A DNA stretch of 46,271 nucleotides from Polysphondylium violaceum (GCA_000277445.1 AJWJ01000142.1:1-46271), one strand, 5' to 3'; positions 1 through 11,635 are shown, counted from the first letter of the stretch. Numbers and translations: made by a program. The notes: generated from the sequence alone by a model not told the origin.

Positions 1-79
1 AAAAAAAAAAAACAAAATTGCTTTTTTAAAAAAAGTTACACAGTAATTCTTGTTATTTAATTTGATATATAGAGATAAA

Positions 80-1168
80 ATGTATCAAGGAAAAGGAACT
101 TATTTAGAAAATTATTTAGACAGTAGTGTATCTCTCTCTTTCTTATCTCATACAATAATTTTTTTCAAATTTGTTGTTGTATATTTACAAACTATAAATT
201 TAATACAGCTATATCAACATTGCCGTCTGAATTGAACAGAAACTTTGCACTTATTAAAGAATTGGATTTTAGATCACACGAACTCACAGAGAAATTAGAA
301 AGATTAAAGAGCTCATTGGTTGTAAACTCTTCGAGCACAAGAAGAGCAATACATGATATTTTAGATGAAAAACAGTCGAAAATTTTAAAAAGTGAATTAA
401 AAGCAATAACAGAGTATGCCGACGAAAAAGTGGAATTGGCAAATCAAACCTATGACCTGGTATGTAATTTTAGTGATTTATTATTTATTATATTTTCACA
501 TCATGTTTTAGAATGGTAGTTTAAAAATACTAACGTATAATGGTAATTAGTTGGATAGGAATATTAGAAAATTAGATATCGATTTAAAAAAATTTGAAAC
601 TGAATTGGAAGCTGGTAAATTATTATTGTTATTATTGTTATAAGTTAACTCATTAATTAATTTATTAATTTATAAATATTTGTTTTATTTTATTTTTTAG
701 CCGAAGAAGAAAAGAAAAGAAAGAAATCTAAACAAAGTAATGAGGTTGGATCAACACCAAATAAAAAAGGAAAAGCAGCCAGAGATTCATTGTCTAGTTC
801 AAATACAGGTAGTGTATCTAGTAGAAAGAAAGCCAATGCAGAAATGCCATCACTTTCCTCTGCAAATGGAATAGATGCCCGTGTTTTCAATGCAAATCCA
901 AATGATATTGATATGGCCATTGATCCAAATGAACCTACCTATTGTTTTTGTAATAGAGTTTCTTTTGGTGAAATGGTTGGTTGTGAAAATCCAGATGTAA
1001 GTTTTATTTTATTTTATTGCACTACTTGACCAACAATGTTATGATATTAATCCGGATTATTATTAGTGCAAGATTGAATGGTTTCATTTTGAATGTGTTG
1101 GTCTAACATCAACACCCAAAGGAAAATGGTATTGTCCAGATTGTTCCAAGAAAAGATTAAAAGCCTAA
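80..1168 (+). CDS. ING family chromatin reader with C-terminal PHD finger
   Basis: Five exons fit: 80-122, 209-459, 551-614, 701-996 and 1067-1168, giving 251 residues ending in TAA. The N-terminus reads [20 protein letters not shown], matching the start of ING (inhibitor of growth) proteins, followed by a charged helical region (residues about 20-110). A low-complexity Lys/Ser linker leads to a PHD finger at about 197-245 ([15 protein letters not shown], then [13 protein letters not shown] and WYCPDC) with the full C4HC3 ligand set. ING proteins are subunits of histone acetyltransferase or deacetylase complexes, and the PHD finger binds the methylated histone H3 tail (K4me3) in the nucleus. 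The start at 80 was chosen because the first exon restores the conserved ING N-terminus; an ORF begun at 220 would lose it. The family call is firm; which ING paralogue it is cannot be told. Confidence 0.93.
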
Positions 1169-1592
1169 ACAAATAAGCTGTTAAAAACACATCAATGTAA
1201 ATAATAAATGTAAAATGAATATTAGAATTAATTAGCACAATTAATAATAATAACGACAACGACACAGAAATGATTTGGATATAAAATCGAATAATTGATT
1301 TTATTTTTATTTTTTATTTTATCAGATGGAAAAAGGGCGTGATATAGTCATATATCTTGATATATATTCGGATAGATTTTGATATATGACTATTGTTGTT
1401 ATTGTTGGCGTTTGAAATAATGATGGTGATGTATAAAACAAATTTACTGTTACACTCTAAATTATAATTTGTTATTGTTACTACTATAATTGAAAATGTT
1501 GATTGATTGATTGATTGATTAAAATTTTACTATAAAAATCCAAAGATTGATTTGAATAGAAAAAAAAAAAGGTAGAGTCCCCACAACAACCT
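1169..1592. other. Intergenic region between convergent genes, with a hairpin
   Basis: This stretch separates the 3' ends of the ING gene (+) and the uridine phosphorylase gene (-). It is AT-rich and holds a long inverted repeat (1344-1393, listed separately) and a GATT tetranucleotide run at about 1500-1520. No coding potential is seen. Confidence 0.7.
1344..1393. repeat. 13-bp inverted repeat (hairpin) between convergent 3' ends
   Basis: The arm at 1344-1356 (ATAGTCATATATC) is the exact reverse complement of 1381-1393 (GATATATGACTAT), with a 24-nt AT-rich loop. It lies between two convergent genes, where it could fold in either 3' UTR. A role in 3'-end formation is inference only. Confidence 0.75.
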
Positions 1593-2375
1593 TTAGTTTG
1601 AACCGTTGGCATTGACTGGGGTAATGTTTGCAGAGGAGGAAAGAGATTTGGCAGAGTCAAGGGCAACCTTTAACATCTTGATGGTACCTTGATGAACGAT
1701 ATCTCTGTTTGGTTCGTATTTTTCAGTGAGTTCTCTTTCAAAAATATAGTTATCAATGTTTACGCAACAACCGGCTCTGATACCTCTGAGGGAGGCAATG
1801 ATAAACAAGATGGAGGCTTCCATTTCAATTGCCAACACTCTTGAACGAGCCCAGAGTTTGTTGTGATTGCCTAATGGTCCGTCGAAAAAGTGACCAACGG
1901 TGGTGATGATACCAACACCATAGTTGATTTCTTGTTGTGCTTTGGCGCTTTCAATGAGGGCGGCGACAACTTCGTGATCAGAGATGGATGGATAACCGAG
2001 TGGAACTAAACCCTCAGAGACACCGTCGCTTCTGACAGCGCCAGTGGCAATAATCAAACTACCTTCACGATAACGTGGATCAAAACTACCTGCAGTACCT
2101 GCACGAATAATGGTAGTGACACCTGCTTGAATCAATTCTTCAAAACATACAGATGCACCACCGCCACCAATACCGTGTGACATTACCAATAATTCAGTGT
2201 CGTCCCACATACCTCTGTAACAATGATATTCTCTGACGGCGCTGACCAAAGTAGATTCCTTCATCATCTTTTCAGACACTAATTTAGCTCTGTTGGGGTC
2301 ACCAACAACTACACAAACCTTTGGTAATTTATTGATTGGTAATGCGCAAATTGGGGTAACTTTAATGCCTTCCAT
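1593..2375 (-). CDS. Uridine phosphorylase-type nucleoside phosphorylase
   Basis: Single-exon gene of 260 residues, the usual length for hexameric nucleoside phosphorylases of the PNP/UDP family I. Visible family marks are the phosphate-binding GDPNRA segment (residues 25-30), IIRAGTAGSFDP (about 89-100) with the phosphate-contacting Arg, and EMEAS (184-188), where the Glu-Met-Glu contacts the ribose. The segment TTVGHFFDG (about 158-166) lies where these enzymes bind the base. The expected reaction is reversible phosphorolysis of uridine to uracil and ribose-1-phosphate in pyrimidine salvage, in the cytosol. The start is the only in-frame ATG placed at the family N-terminus. Upstream DNA carries CA-rich elements on the gene's strand, possible developmental promoter sites. 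Substrate specificity (uridine versus other nucleosides) is inferred from resemblance only. Confidence 0.9.
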   Translation of the reverse strand: MEGIKVTPICALPINKLPKVCVVVGDPNRAKLVSEKMMKESTLVSAVREYHCYRGMWDDTELLVMSHGIGGGGASVCFEELIQAGVTTIIRAGTAGSFDPRYREGSLIIATGAVRSDGVSEGLVPLGYPSISDHEVVAALIESAKAQQEINYGVGIITTVGHFFDGPLGNHNKLWARSRVLAIEMEASILFIIASLRGIRAGCCVNIDNYIFERELTEKYEPNRDIVHQGTIKMLKVALDSAKSLSSSANITPVNANGSN

Positions 2376-2628
2376 TATATGTGTATATGTAATGTATATA
2401 TATATATGTGTATATATCTAAGAATAGAATATATTAATATTAAAAATTGAAAAAAAAAATAAGACTGACAAAAAAAAAATGAATGATTCTGTTTGTTTTG
2501 ATGAATTGAAAAAAAAGAAAAAAGAAAAGATTTTTTTAGAAAAAAAAAAAAAAAGAAAAAAGAAAAAAATGCAACAATTTTGATTTTTTTTTTTTCATAA
2601 TTGTTTCAAATTTTCTATTATTTATCAC

Positions 2629-2640
2629 TGGTGGCCACCA
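2629..2640. repeat. 12-bp GC-rich perfect palindrome
   Basis: TGGTGGCCACCA is its own reverse complement. It sits about 255 bp upstream of the uridine phosphorylase ATG in otherwise very AT-rich DNA. It could be a dimeric transcription-factor site, but no known factor is assigned. Confidence 0.7.
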
Positions 2641-2892
2641 ACTCGCGAACGAAGGGGTATTTATAATAGTTTTTTTTACACCACTACCACGCACTATCTT
2701 TAATAAGATAATAAATATCTCCATTTAGCTATGTTTTTCGATACTATTTTGGTATAGGGGTAGTGTTTAATATGTGGTGAGGATGGGGGTAAAAAAGAGA
2801 TTTTTATTTTTTTTCGTGTGATTTTCAAAATTTACATGAAAATACTGACTGTTGGTATATTTGATAATGTATTTTATTTATACAATCTATAT

Positions 2893-2918
2893 TTTAAATT
2901 TCCTTAAGGAAATTTAAA
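2893..2918. repeat. 26-bp perfect palindrome
   Basis: The 13-bp half TTTAAATTTCCTT is followed directly by its exact reverse complement, with no spacer. It is a strong cruciform or dimer-site candidate about 520 bp upstream of the uridine phosphorylase start. Confidence 0.8.
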
Positions 2919-3000
2919 CCCAAATTTAGTAAAATGCATCAAAATTTAATCTCATCAAAATCCACACATCACTTATTTAAATCATCTCTAACTACATGTA

Positions 3001-3152
3001 GGTAGAGTGAGTGGTGCGTGATGGTGAGTGTTGTGATGGGTGTGTGTGAATAAATATTATAAATATTATAAATATTATAATTATTGTATTTGTTGTGATA
3101 AAAATATTGTGGGGTGTTGAGCAAATCTGTATATCTGTATGAGGTGGGTGTG
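3001..3152 (-). promoter_or_regulatory. CA-rich / G-box-like elements (putative)
   Basis: G/T-rich segments at 3001-3050 (including GATGGGTGTGTGTG) and near 3140-3152 (GAGGTGGGTGTGATG) read as CACACCCA-type sequence on the minus strand. This resembles the CA-rich/G-box elements bound by the dictyostelid factor GBF in developmentally regulated promoters. They lie 630-780 bp upstream of the phosphorylase start. Assignment rests on resemblance only. Confidence 0.35.
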
Positions 3153-3412
3153 ATGAATAAAATTGAAGTGGAAATTTAGATATTTGTATATGCGAAATTT
3201 AGATTGAGATTTACCTTTGGTTTTGTAAATTTCATTAAAACAAGATTGACAACAGAGTTGGATAATAAATATTGGTTGTTTATGTTTTAAATTATATGAA
3301 TAAATAATGTAACAAGATAGTTTATAATATATTTATTGTGTGTATTTTATATACCTATATAATATATACCGAGATAAATTTAGGTATACTATATATAAAT
3401 CTAGATATATAT

Positions 3413-6343
3413 TTAGGTTGTTAAAAAATCATATAATAAATTTGCATCTTTTTCAGATTTTAAAATATCGATTAATTCAATCAATGACATTTGTGAAAGA
3501 TGGTAGAGATCTTGCACTCGATTCATTATTAAATGAATGTTGCCATCATTGATGCCGGGCATTGAGCGAAGAACATCTTGGGCACTGTAATTAAATTCCG
3601 TATCTTCTGTAGAGGCTTCTTCTTTGATAGTAGTGGGATCAGGCTCTGGCTGATTGGTTTTCAATCTTGAATAAAGACGTGTTGTCGAATAAGAGCTTCG
3701 GGACCACAGTATACGTAGTCTTGGAAACGATTTAACCAACATGACCAATTTACTCGACAATGCGTGCATGGATATGTATCCTGATCTCAGCTCTTCAATC
3801 GGTGTGAGATAGAATGGCTGAGATTGGTCAAACTCGATCAAGAGTATGGGATTCCTATAGACTCGATTCATTGCCTCGATCTGATGGTAAAGTCTGCCTG
3901 AAGAGAATGAGCCAATCAAATCAGACAAAGACTTTCTTTCCACTGCCATGGTGGGTGTGATTACGTAATCGCCGATTTCCAAGCGCAGTGGAATGATTTC
4001 AAAGTCGTTGTTGTGGAGCACCACTGGGAGACTGCTCTTGAATTCATGGGAATCAATAATCACCTGTTTCTTGCCCATCGTTGTCGGAGGAGGCAGGAGC
4101 TTCTTGCCGCCAAATCGCGAGTTTCTCACGACGAGGGCAGGGTCTTCAAGTAGCTCCAGTTTGCTATTATCAAACTCTTGTTGCTTTCCCTCTTGATTGG
4201 TGTCGATGACCAGATTGGCTTTCTCGCGAATCAACTTTTCAAAAGAAGTCTTTTCTCGATGCAATAGCCACAAATATCGCTTTTCCTCTGCACTGCTGTC
4301 ATAGGTGATAAAGTAGACACGCAGCGGCACACCGGGATTCTCTGCTTTGTACACTTCAATCTGTCTGGTGATACTGATGTCTGGGTCATAGATAATAACA
4401 AACTTTGGTCGTGTATCATCCAAAATGTTGAGCGAGTTCTCTATGGGGTGCACAATCACATAGGGAGGTGAGAGAATGTCATAGAAATCGACCAAATCGC
4501 CAACACCATCGCCACCGCCATCCACCATGACGTCCATGGGTATGTCTATCACCCTCGGTGCCGGTATATTATGCAATCCCATAGGTGAGTTGTTTACCAC
4601 CGATACACCCATATTAAACAGATCTGTACCATTGCTATTTACATTGTTCTTTTTCTTTTTATTCGTCTCTGATATCTGTTGCTTTCTATTGTTTTTAAAG
4701 TTTCTTTTATTTGAAAATCTAAATTGATTATTACTATTACCATTGCTATTGCTATTACTATCATTATTGCTATTATTGAGTAGTTTGTTGTCTATATCTC
4801 TTTGATGCTGCATTTGATGATTTTGGTAAAACTTGTTGTATCTCTGCAAGAGATAACCATCACCACCGAGATTTAGAAAGGATTGAATTTGTAGTACTGT
4901 TCTTTCATCCTTTACAAACACCAATATATTGCCAGGTGTATCTGATTTATTGTTTTCATCTTCAATCTCTTGTAATATTTGATACAACAAGTTCCACTTT
5001 GGATTTTGTTCGAGTATCATTACTTTTTGTTGTTCATTATTATTATTGTTGTTGTTGCTCTCTGTCTTTAGTTTTTTATTTGGACTCGCGTCAGCATCAA
5101 TATCATTTACATCTATAGATGTTGAGGATGTAGATGACGATGATGTCTTTTTCTTTATAGTTTTAAATAATCTATCACGTGTATGTTGGAATAAATTTTC
5201 AGCCTCTGGAGTCTCCAACCATGTTTGATAGTCTGCTCCGCCAACAGAAAGGGGTAGATCTGATACTGCATCTGATGATTTCTTGATCATTAATAACAAA
5301 TGATAAAAGGTGACACAATCATATGAAAGTAAATTCATTGACAACGATTTCAACAACTTTATATTTGATATCAGTTGTTTTGAATATATACTTAATTGTG
5401 ACCAAACAGGTTTAAGTGATTGCTGTATCACTGAATCAAATCCACTAAACAATTGTTCGTCATCCAATTCCTTTACCTAATAGATAGAGATTCGGATGAT
5501 TAATATATATAAAACAAGATAATAACTACAATCCTACTACTCCTAATATATAAATACTTTTGAACTTGAACGTAAATGATATAAACACATTTTAGTAGTT
5601 GTATCAATATCCTTATCAATCAACTTCATTTGATCGGTGAGGGGTATAGATAGTTCAACAAGATCAGGTGGATGTTGATCCAATTCTGTAGATACCTGTT
5701 GATGAAATCTAGGCCATAGATAGACTTTTGTTAAATGCAAGTATTTCATTGTTCTTTGTAATTTACCAATTTCATCAACTAAAAAGCTAGGTTCTGTTGT
5801 AAATGCCTTTATAAACCCATTCTATTAAACAGGAACAACAAGTATTAGTAACTATAATCGATAGCCACATACATCATCCAATATATCTACCTTGTTGTGT
5901 TGTCGAAACAGTTTTAATAATAAATAGTCTAACGAGGTATCACTTATTCTATGAGCATTGTTTACAATGATACCCGACACCATTGATATAGGTATACGTT
6001 TCAATAGAATATCCAACACAAAGATAGAAGAGGGACCAAAAAACACACCACCTCTTAGATACATGTTTAATTTCGATGTACCCGATTGATCCTGATTGAT
6101 AAATGTCGGTAGATTAGAATACTTGATGCCAAAATTCAACAATCGTTCCGTGTAGTATAGATACGAGTTTTGCAAAGACTCGCTCGATTGACAATCAATG
6201 TACAACACCAGATCACTACTGTCGGCATAGTACTTTAGAAAGGCCAAAATAATATGATGGATGCCCAATCCATAGGCCATCACCACGAGTCCGTCATTTT
6301 CATGACAGTTTCCAAATATTTGTTTGTGATAATCTAAAGGCAT
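3413..6343 (-). CDS. xpf: XPF/ERCC4-type structure-specific DNA repair endonuclease
   Basis: Three exons: 5891-6343, 5558-5821 and 3413-5476 (minus strand), giving 926 residues, close to the usual XPF length. The N-terminus (DGLVVMAYGLGIHHI) and the following segment match the degenerate SF2 helicase-like half of XPF. An Asn/Ser/Lys-rich insertion lies roughly at residues 360-530. The nuclease core follows, with GDYVITPTMAVERKSLSDL; the catalytic ERK triad is at about 752-754. The C-terminal ~60 residues form the tandem helix-hairpin-helix domain (VLRSMPGINDGNIHLIM) used for dimerisation with ERCC1. XPF-ERCC1 cuts 5' of lesions in nucleotide excision repair and acts in crosslink repair in the nucleus. 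Introns are 69 and 81 nt. No ERCC1 gene is seen in the window. Identification is firm. Confidence 0.95.
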
Positions 6344-6560
6344 GTAAACGAATCGGTGAACAATAACAAGAATGAAATCTGCCAGAAAAAAATTTAATTA
6401 AAAAAAAAAAATTACTCAGAAAGCCCTCGGTTGGGTTTGCATGAAAACACTGCATTGGAAAACAAAAAAAAGTTATGATGATGATGATCGTTAATCAACG
6501 TAAAATAAGTGTTTATTATTCATTGTTGTTGTTGTTGTTGTTTGTGTGTGGTAATAATTA

Positions 6561-9426
6561 CTATTGAGAGTTATCAAGAGGTTCAAATTCATTCATTAAA
6601 TCGTTTTCGCTATTTGTTGAATTATTACTATTTTTAAAATCAGTGTGATTAAAGTTATTTAAAAAACCATTATTATACTCATTATGATCACTATTATTAC
6701 TATTACTATTGATATTAACTTTTATATTATTATTGTTGGTGTTACTTTCGCTAAGGTTGTTTATAAATTTGGTTCCTAAAAGTGGATCGATACTAATATC
6801 AATTTCATCGATATGATTTAATTGATTTTCCAAGTCTTCAAGAAAAGATTTATCTGATGTTTCATTGTCTTCTTTGATACTGCTGCTGCTGTTGCTTTTA
6901 ATATGATATAATTCATCAATACTCTCTTTTGAATTGTTCAACGATGAATTGCTGTTGGTATTGGTGTTTGTAGTTGTAGTAGTAGTTGTTGACTTTTCTT
7001 CTTTTGAATTTCTTAATGATGGTTGGCTATTATTAATAATAATATTATTATTATTACCACCACTAACACTATTCTCTCTAGCTTTTGCTAAATAGATATT
7101 GCCAGAACCAGCAGCGCTACCCAAACTACTACCGGTGGTATGAGTTGTGATAATTGGAGAAGTAGAAGGAGAAGAAGAGGAATTTAAATTTAATTGATTG
7201 AAATTAAATGTGCCACCTCTTCGTTGATCAAAAGAGGTTGAGGGTGAGGCAGTGGGTAGACCACTGTGATTATTGCTGCTGCTGTTGTTGGGATTGGCAT
7301 TTGGTGATTGTAATAGACCAAGAGCAGATTCATATAAATTGATGTCGTTTTCTGATCTATATACCATACCAAATTGAATGGAGAGGTTTGAAAGAAAGTT
7401 TGATTTCATCATTGTAAATGGTCTCCATTCAGTGTTTAGTTTTTGTTGCAATTGGTTGGCGGGTATGACGAGATCGGCCACCAATGTGTCTTTGACCGCC
7501 AACACAGAGGAGCGGATCCAAAAAGAGATGACAAGATCCAAGGGATCCTTGTCATAGACTTCAAACTGTCCGGCATACTGGTACTGGGGGGTAAAGAGCT
7601 GCGACTGCTGTGAGGTGGTGTCACGCTTCTTGCCGAGCGTCACAGTGAGATACGAAATAATGTCAAAGGGCGTCTTGGAGATGGTGGGGTTGTTAAACTC
7701 GTAGCGCACTTGCAGGATCTCGAGAAACAATCGACCACATACCTGTACCATTCGCACTGCACTCTTTAGTATCTCGGTCCAATCCTCGAGATCGCGTTCG
7801 TTCTCTGCGCTGATGAGATAGGTTGCCTTGCTTGTTTGTATCTGGAAGCAATAGTCGTATCCCTCGCGCTGTGAGCTCTCAATGTCAATCTCTAAATTTA
7901 CAATGTCTGTGACCAGAATGCATCCGGCCGGAGTCGTGTCTTTGGGCGACTTGTAGTAGGAAAGCACATTCTCTTTCAACACGAACCAACGTCGTCTCCA
8001 ACTCTTAAAGTTTTGTCCCTTTTTCAACAAGAATCCGCTGTGCACGCCAAAGCTGCCCTGCTTGTTGGCCGCGACAATGTCTTTGGCCTGCTTGATCTTC
8101 TCCGAGTTGTTCTTGGGCAAAAAGAATATACTGCCGTTTCTGTTGCTGTTGTTGGCACTGGTGCTGCCATTGCTGCTGTTGTTGTGGATGCTGTCGCGTA
8201 TATCGTGGAGGATCCACTTGACCTCCTTCTTTATCTCTTTTTGATGCTCCAACATGACCGACTCTTGGGTGCCAACGTTGCTGACAACCTCTTGGAAATC
8301 GACCTTTAAAAAAAAGTCTGACGAGAATCGTTTGTCGCCATCGGCACCGTCCAATTCGCTCTTGTGCAGTACGAGTGTGGGCATAGAGAACATGCCCGTA
8401 TGAAAATTGGCTCTGCATATCTGCTCGACGCGATAAAAGGGCGTGACGTGTGAGAACACCACCAATACATCGCCTCTGACAATCTTTCTCACTTCAAATA
8501 TCAATGTTGCATTTCCCGACAAATAGGTCCTCGTCTCTTTTGTGTCGCCCTCAATGGGTGCGCTTGTGAATATTCTAACACCCTTTTGAGTTGCTGAATA
8601 TATATTTAATACGGGACATACGCCTTGCTTTAATGGTCCTAAAAAGAACTGCATATGTGTTAATGTTAATATCGTCATCGTCTCGTCATCATTGTATCAC
8701 GCATCTGCACATCTAATCGCTGCTTACTTTTGGTATAGTATTCATTGTAATGGATTTTAAAAATACAGGACTTGGATTCACTTCTCTACCATTTAAATAA
8801 ATATCGGAAAAGTATTGAGTGTATCTAATTTGTGATGGCCCAGTGATACCATAGTTGTTGTTTGATCTTTTGACTGCAAAGTATTTCATAGCATCCGATG
8901 CATTGTTAAACAATCCACCATACAACAATAAACATGCAATAACAGTCCCTGTTCTCCCTTTACCTGCTAAACAATGCACAATCACTACATTTAGTGGATC
9001 GGCTTCTAACCATTTATGTATAGTTTTAACAATCTTGAATAATAATCCTAAAGGTGGTGCATTATGATCTGGAAATCCACACCAATCATATACCTTTTAT
9101 ATAGATAAATAGATGAGTATATGTGTATCTGTATTATATAGATAGTATACTATCATAATATTTACTTTATCATTAAATAAACCATATTCATACTTTCTTT
9201 CAGAAAGATTGAAAACGAGATAGTGATCTTTATGATTTTCATTCAACATTTGTGATACATCATATATAGAGTTTCTATAGGCACTTTCAACACCATCGGC
9301 TGGAAATGACATTGCTATCACTCTTTCGCATATGTATGTTAAATCGAGATCATAGGTTTCATTTTCAAATCTAGTTTTATCGGCGGATATAGTCTTTCTA
9401 ACTGCTTTAACTATAGAATTGTACAT
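6561..9426 (-). CDS. PTEN-like phosphoinositide phosphatase with C2 and PH domains
   Basis: Exons 9166-9426, 8728-9093 and 6561-8648 (minus strand) give 904 residues. The N-terminus (MYNSIVKAVRKTISADKTRF) and LTYICERVIAMSFPA match PTEN. The P-loop is HCLAGKGRTG with catalytic Cys at about 128; human PTEN has Lys where this has Leu at +1. A PTEN-type C2 domain follows (about 210-330). A PH domain occupies about 413-517 (GFLLKKGQNFKSWRRRWFVL, ending in a DWTEIL helix). A further beta-rich, possibly C2-like, segment runs at about 520-650, and the C-terminus is a long Ser/Asn/Thr-rich tail. Expected role: 3-dephosphorylation of PI(3,4,5)P3 at the plasma membrane. The second acceptor was placed at the CAG ending at 8649 because it joins MNTIPK to FFLGP as in PTEN. 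It resembles dictyostelid PTEN paralogues such as cnrN, but I cannot fix orthology. Confidence 0.88.
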
Positions 9427-9999
9427 CTTTATATCTTTGATCGCTGCTGATATCCTGTGTGTGTTATGATATTATCGTCGTACTGCTGATGTTTTTATTA
9501 CTATTACTATTACTACTACTTCTACTGTTAAACACACTTGTAACGAGATGATAGATGAGGTGATGGTAATACTAACAAACTATATATAATGACGAGTGTT
9601 TTAATTTTAAATGGTTATAATGTACAAACACACACACACACACATATGTATATAAAATATAGATAGATAGATAGAGATACACTCTCACACAAACACCAAA
9701 TATAAAGACCAATAACAAGAATAAATCAACACTCTTATTATTATTTGATTGATCAATCGGAAGAATTGTACTATGTGAAAACACCTATCCCTTCGCGCGC
9801 GTTGATAAGTTTTTTTTAAAAAAAATTTTAAAAAAAAAAAATGTGGGAGGAATTTTAGAGTGCTAAAAAAATATCACCACTTGAAATTTGGAGAATGGAG
9901 AACAGTACCGCTGACATCACTGCACTTATCCTAAGAATTCAATGCAAATAATTTTAAAATTTTGTGTCGATTTAATAATATACTTTTATTTACAAGGGA
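9427..9999. other. Intergenic region with simple repeats
   Basis: Promoter side of the PTEN-like gene (minus). It contains a CA run near 9629-9644, a GATA run near 9661-9676, long A/T tracts (9810-9842) and a small CGCGCG island near 9794-9800 that is unusual in this AT-rich DNA. No gene is seen. Confidence 0.6.
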
Positions 10000-11635
10000 T
10001 TAGAGATAAAATACAATTACAGATATAATACAAAATAAAACAAATAATAATATAATAATGTTTTTGGTATTATTGATGTATAATTCATTCCGACTACGAC
10101 TACTAGTACTAGTATTATTACTACCACCATTACTATTACTATGACTATTACTATTTGAACGATCATTTGGACAAAGATAATTTGATGTATTATCTAAATT
10201 TTCTACATTACATGATAGACATGTTACAACTAAATGTTGGCTATCATTTGAATGTATTGTTGTTTTTTCAAAAGATATCAAAGAATTGGTGCATCTAATG
10301 AATGAAAAGTCTTTTTCATTTACTTTGGTATCTGGACCTAGTATGATAGTTGAGTTGTAGAATATTGCATTTGTATTATCTAATGAAAAAATATTCTCCT
10401 TTGGTTGTAGTTGTTGGTGGTGATGTTCGTAAATTATATTTGTATTATATATGTAAAGGTAATCTATATTTGTTGCAGATACCGTTCCTTTTAAAGAATA
10501 GTTGTTTGAAAATAGGCAAGCACCAATGACAACTGTTGTATTTAAACTGACAATCATTGATCCTGAGTTCAATCGAAATTTAGAATTCAATATAGACATT
10601 GACCCTTGCTTAGAGTATATCTTTATATGTAGATAAGTTAGTAAATATAATCACTCTACAAAATTAAATAGTGACACATACCAAACCATCATCTATAGCA
10701 GAATTTGATTTGAACTGGGTATTACAAACAACACCTATACTGTCCTGGAAATATAATATGGATTGGTGGTGTTGGTTTTGTTTGAATGTACAATCTTGTA
10801 TAGAGTAGTGTGAATTAACCAACTCTATTAATCTTTGAGAATCATTCCCTGTATTATTTACAAAAACACAGCCAATCATTGAAATGTTGGATTGATGGAT
10901 ATTTAAACGAAATATAGAATCTCTTACGATACTATCAATAAACTTTACTTGGCCTCCTGTGATAGAAAGGCTCCCTTGCAGGTTAATGAATTTAGATTGA
11001 ATAAATTGAAAACTAGGATCCGGATTGGAGGCCACGATGCTGAAAATAGTTGCCACACTATCGATAAATACACAATTATCAACTACAAGGGCTATACTGG
11101 TGTTTACTTGGCTACTAAAGATTGGTGAGTTGAATGAATGAAAAACAAGATTTTTTAGTGTGATACTGGTGTTTAATTGCCTCCAGGTCCATAGGTGTGG
11201 AACACTAAATAGAGCTTCACTACCTGTTTTGTTCTCTCCATTGATGTTTACGTATCTTGAATGAAGGGTTTGAATAGTAATGTTGAAGCCATACAGCGGA
11301 ATAGTGTGGGTTAGGGCTAGTGTATTTACAGAATACTCTATACCATCTTGGTCGTCCAAAATAATCGCGAGCGGGGGTAAAGGGTTTGAGTCTAATGTAA
11401 AGTTCTCCATGGCCTTGGAATTGAAAAATGAATACAGGGCATCAGATATTGTCAAACAAGCATGGTCAATATCAAATCCACACAGAAACTCCGTCGAACT
11501 TTTGGCCAAAGGACTAACATATAGAATAGTTGTGGTATACGCTGGATCTTGACCCTCATTGCTGCCATATGCACTACAAAACCTTGTTATACATAAAACC
11601 AACAAATAGAGATATAAATAAATAGATATCTTCAT
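10000..11635 (-). CDS. Secretory-pathway beta-helix (pectin-lyase-fold-like) surface protein, copy 1
   Basis: Exons 10682-11635 and 10000-10620 (61-nt intron) give 524 residues. The protein starts with a signal peptide (MKISIYLYLYLLVLCITRF). A conserved N-terminal motif reads FLCGFDIDHACLTISDALYSF. Then come many short beta-rich units with hydrophobic ladders and N-x-S/T sites (for example SMIGCVFVNNTGN, SILNSKFRLNSGSM), the look of a right-handed parallel beta-helix. A CLSC motif precedes a Ser/Asn-rich stalk, and the last ~20 residues are hydrophobic (IIILLFVLFCIISVIVFYL), a membrane or GPI-anchor tail. The neighbour at 11832-13483 is a paralogue with the same intron position. Start is the ATG at 11635; in-frame codons upstream lack an ATG. 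Function is unknown; a cell-surface recognition or adhesion role is a guess. Confidence 0.82.

Larger units (their letters stand above)
2376..3412. promoter_or_regulatory. Intergenic/promoter region upstream of uridine phosphorylase
   Basis: About 1 kb lies between the phosphorylase start (2375, minus) and the XPF stop. It holds long A/T runs (2450-2600), a GC-rich 12-bp palindrome (2629-2640), a 26-bp palindrome (2893-2918), three G/T-rich blocks (about 2745-2800, 3001-3050, 3110-3152), and three tandem copies of a 10-bp unit (AAATATTATA) near 3053-3082. No gene is seen. The G/T blocks read as CA-rich elements on the phosphorylase strand. Confidence 0.6.

Noticed and set aside
9629-9676. CA and GATA runs, and other short tandem repeats across the window, considered as array-type repeats.
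   Set aside because: Ordinary microsatellites of an AT-rich genome; no spacer structure, so no CRISPR-like or satellite array.
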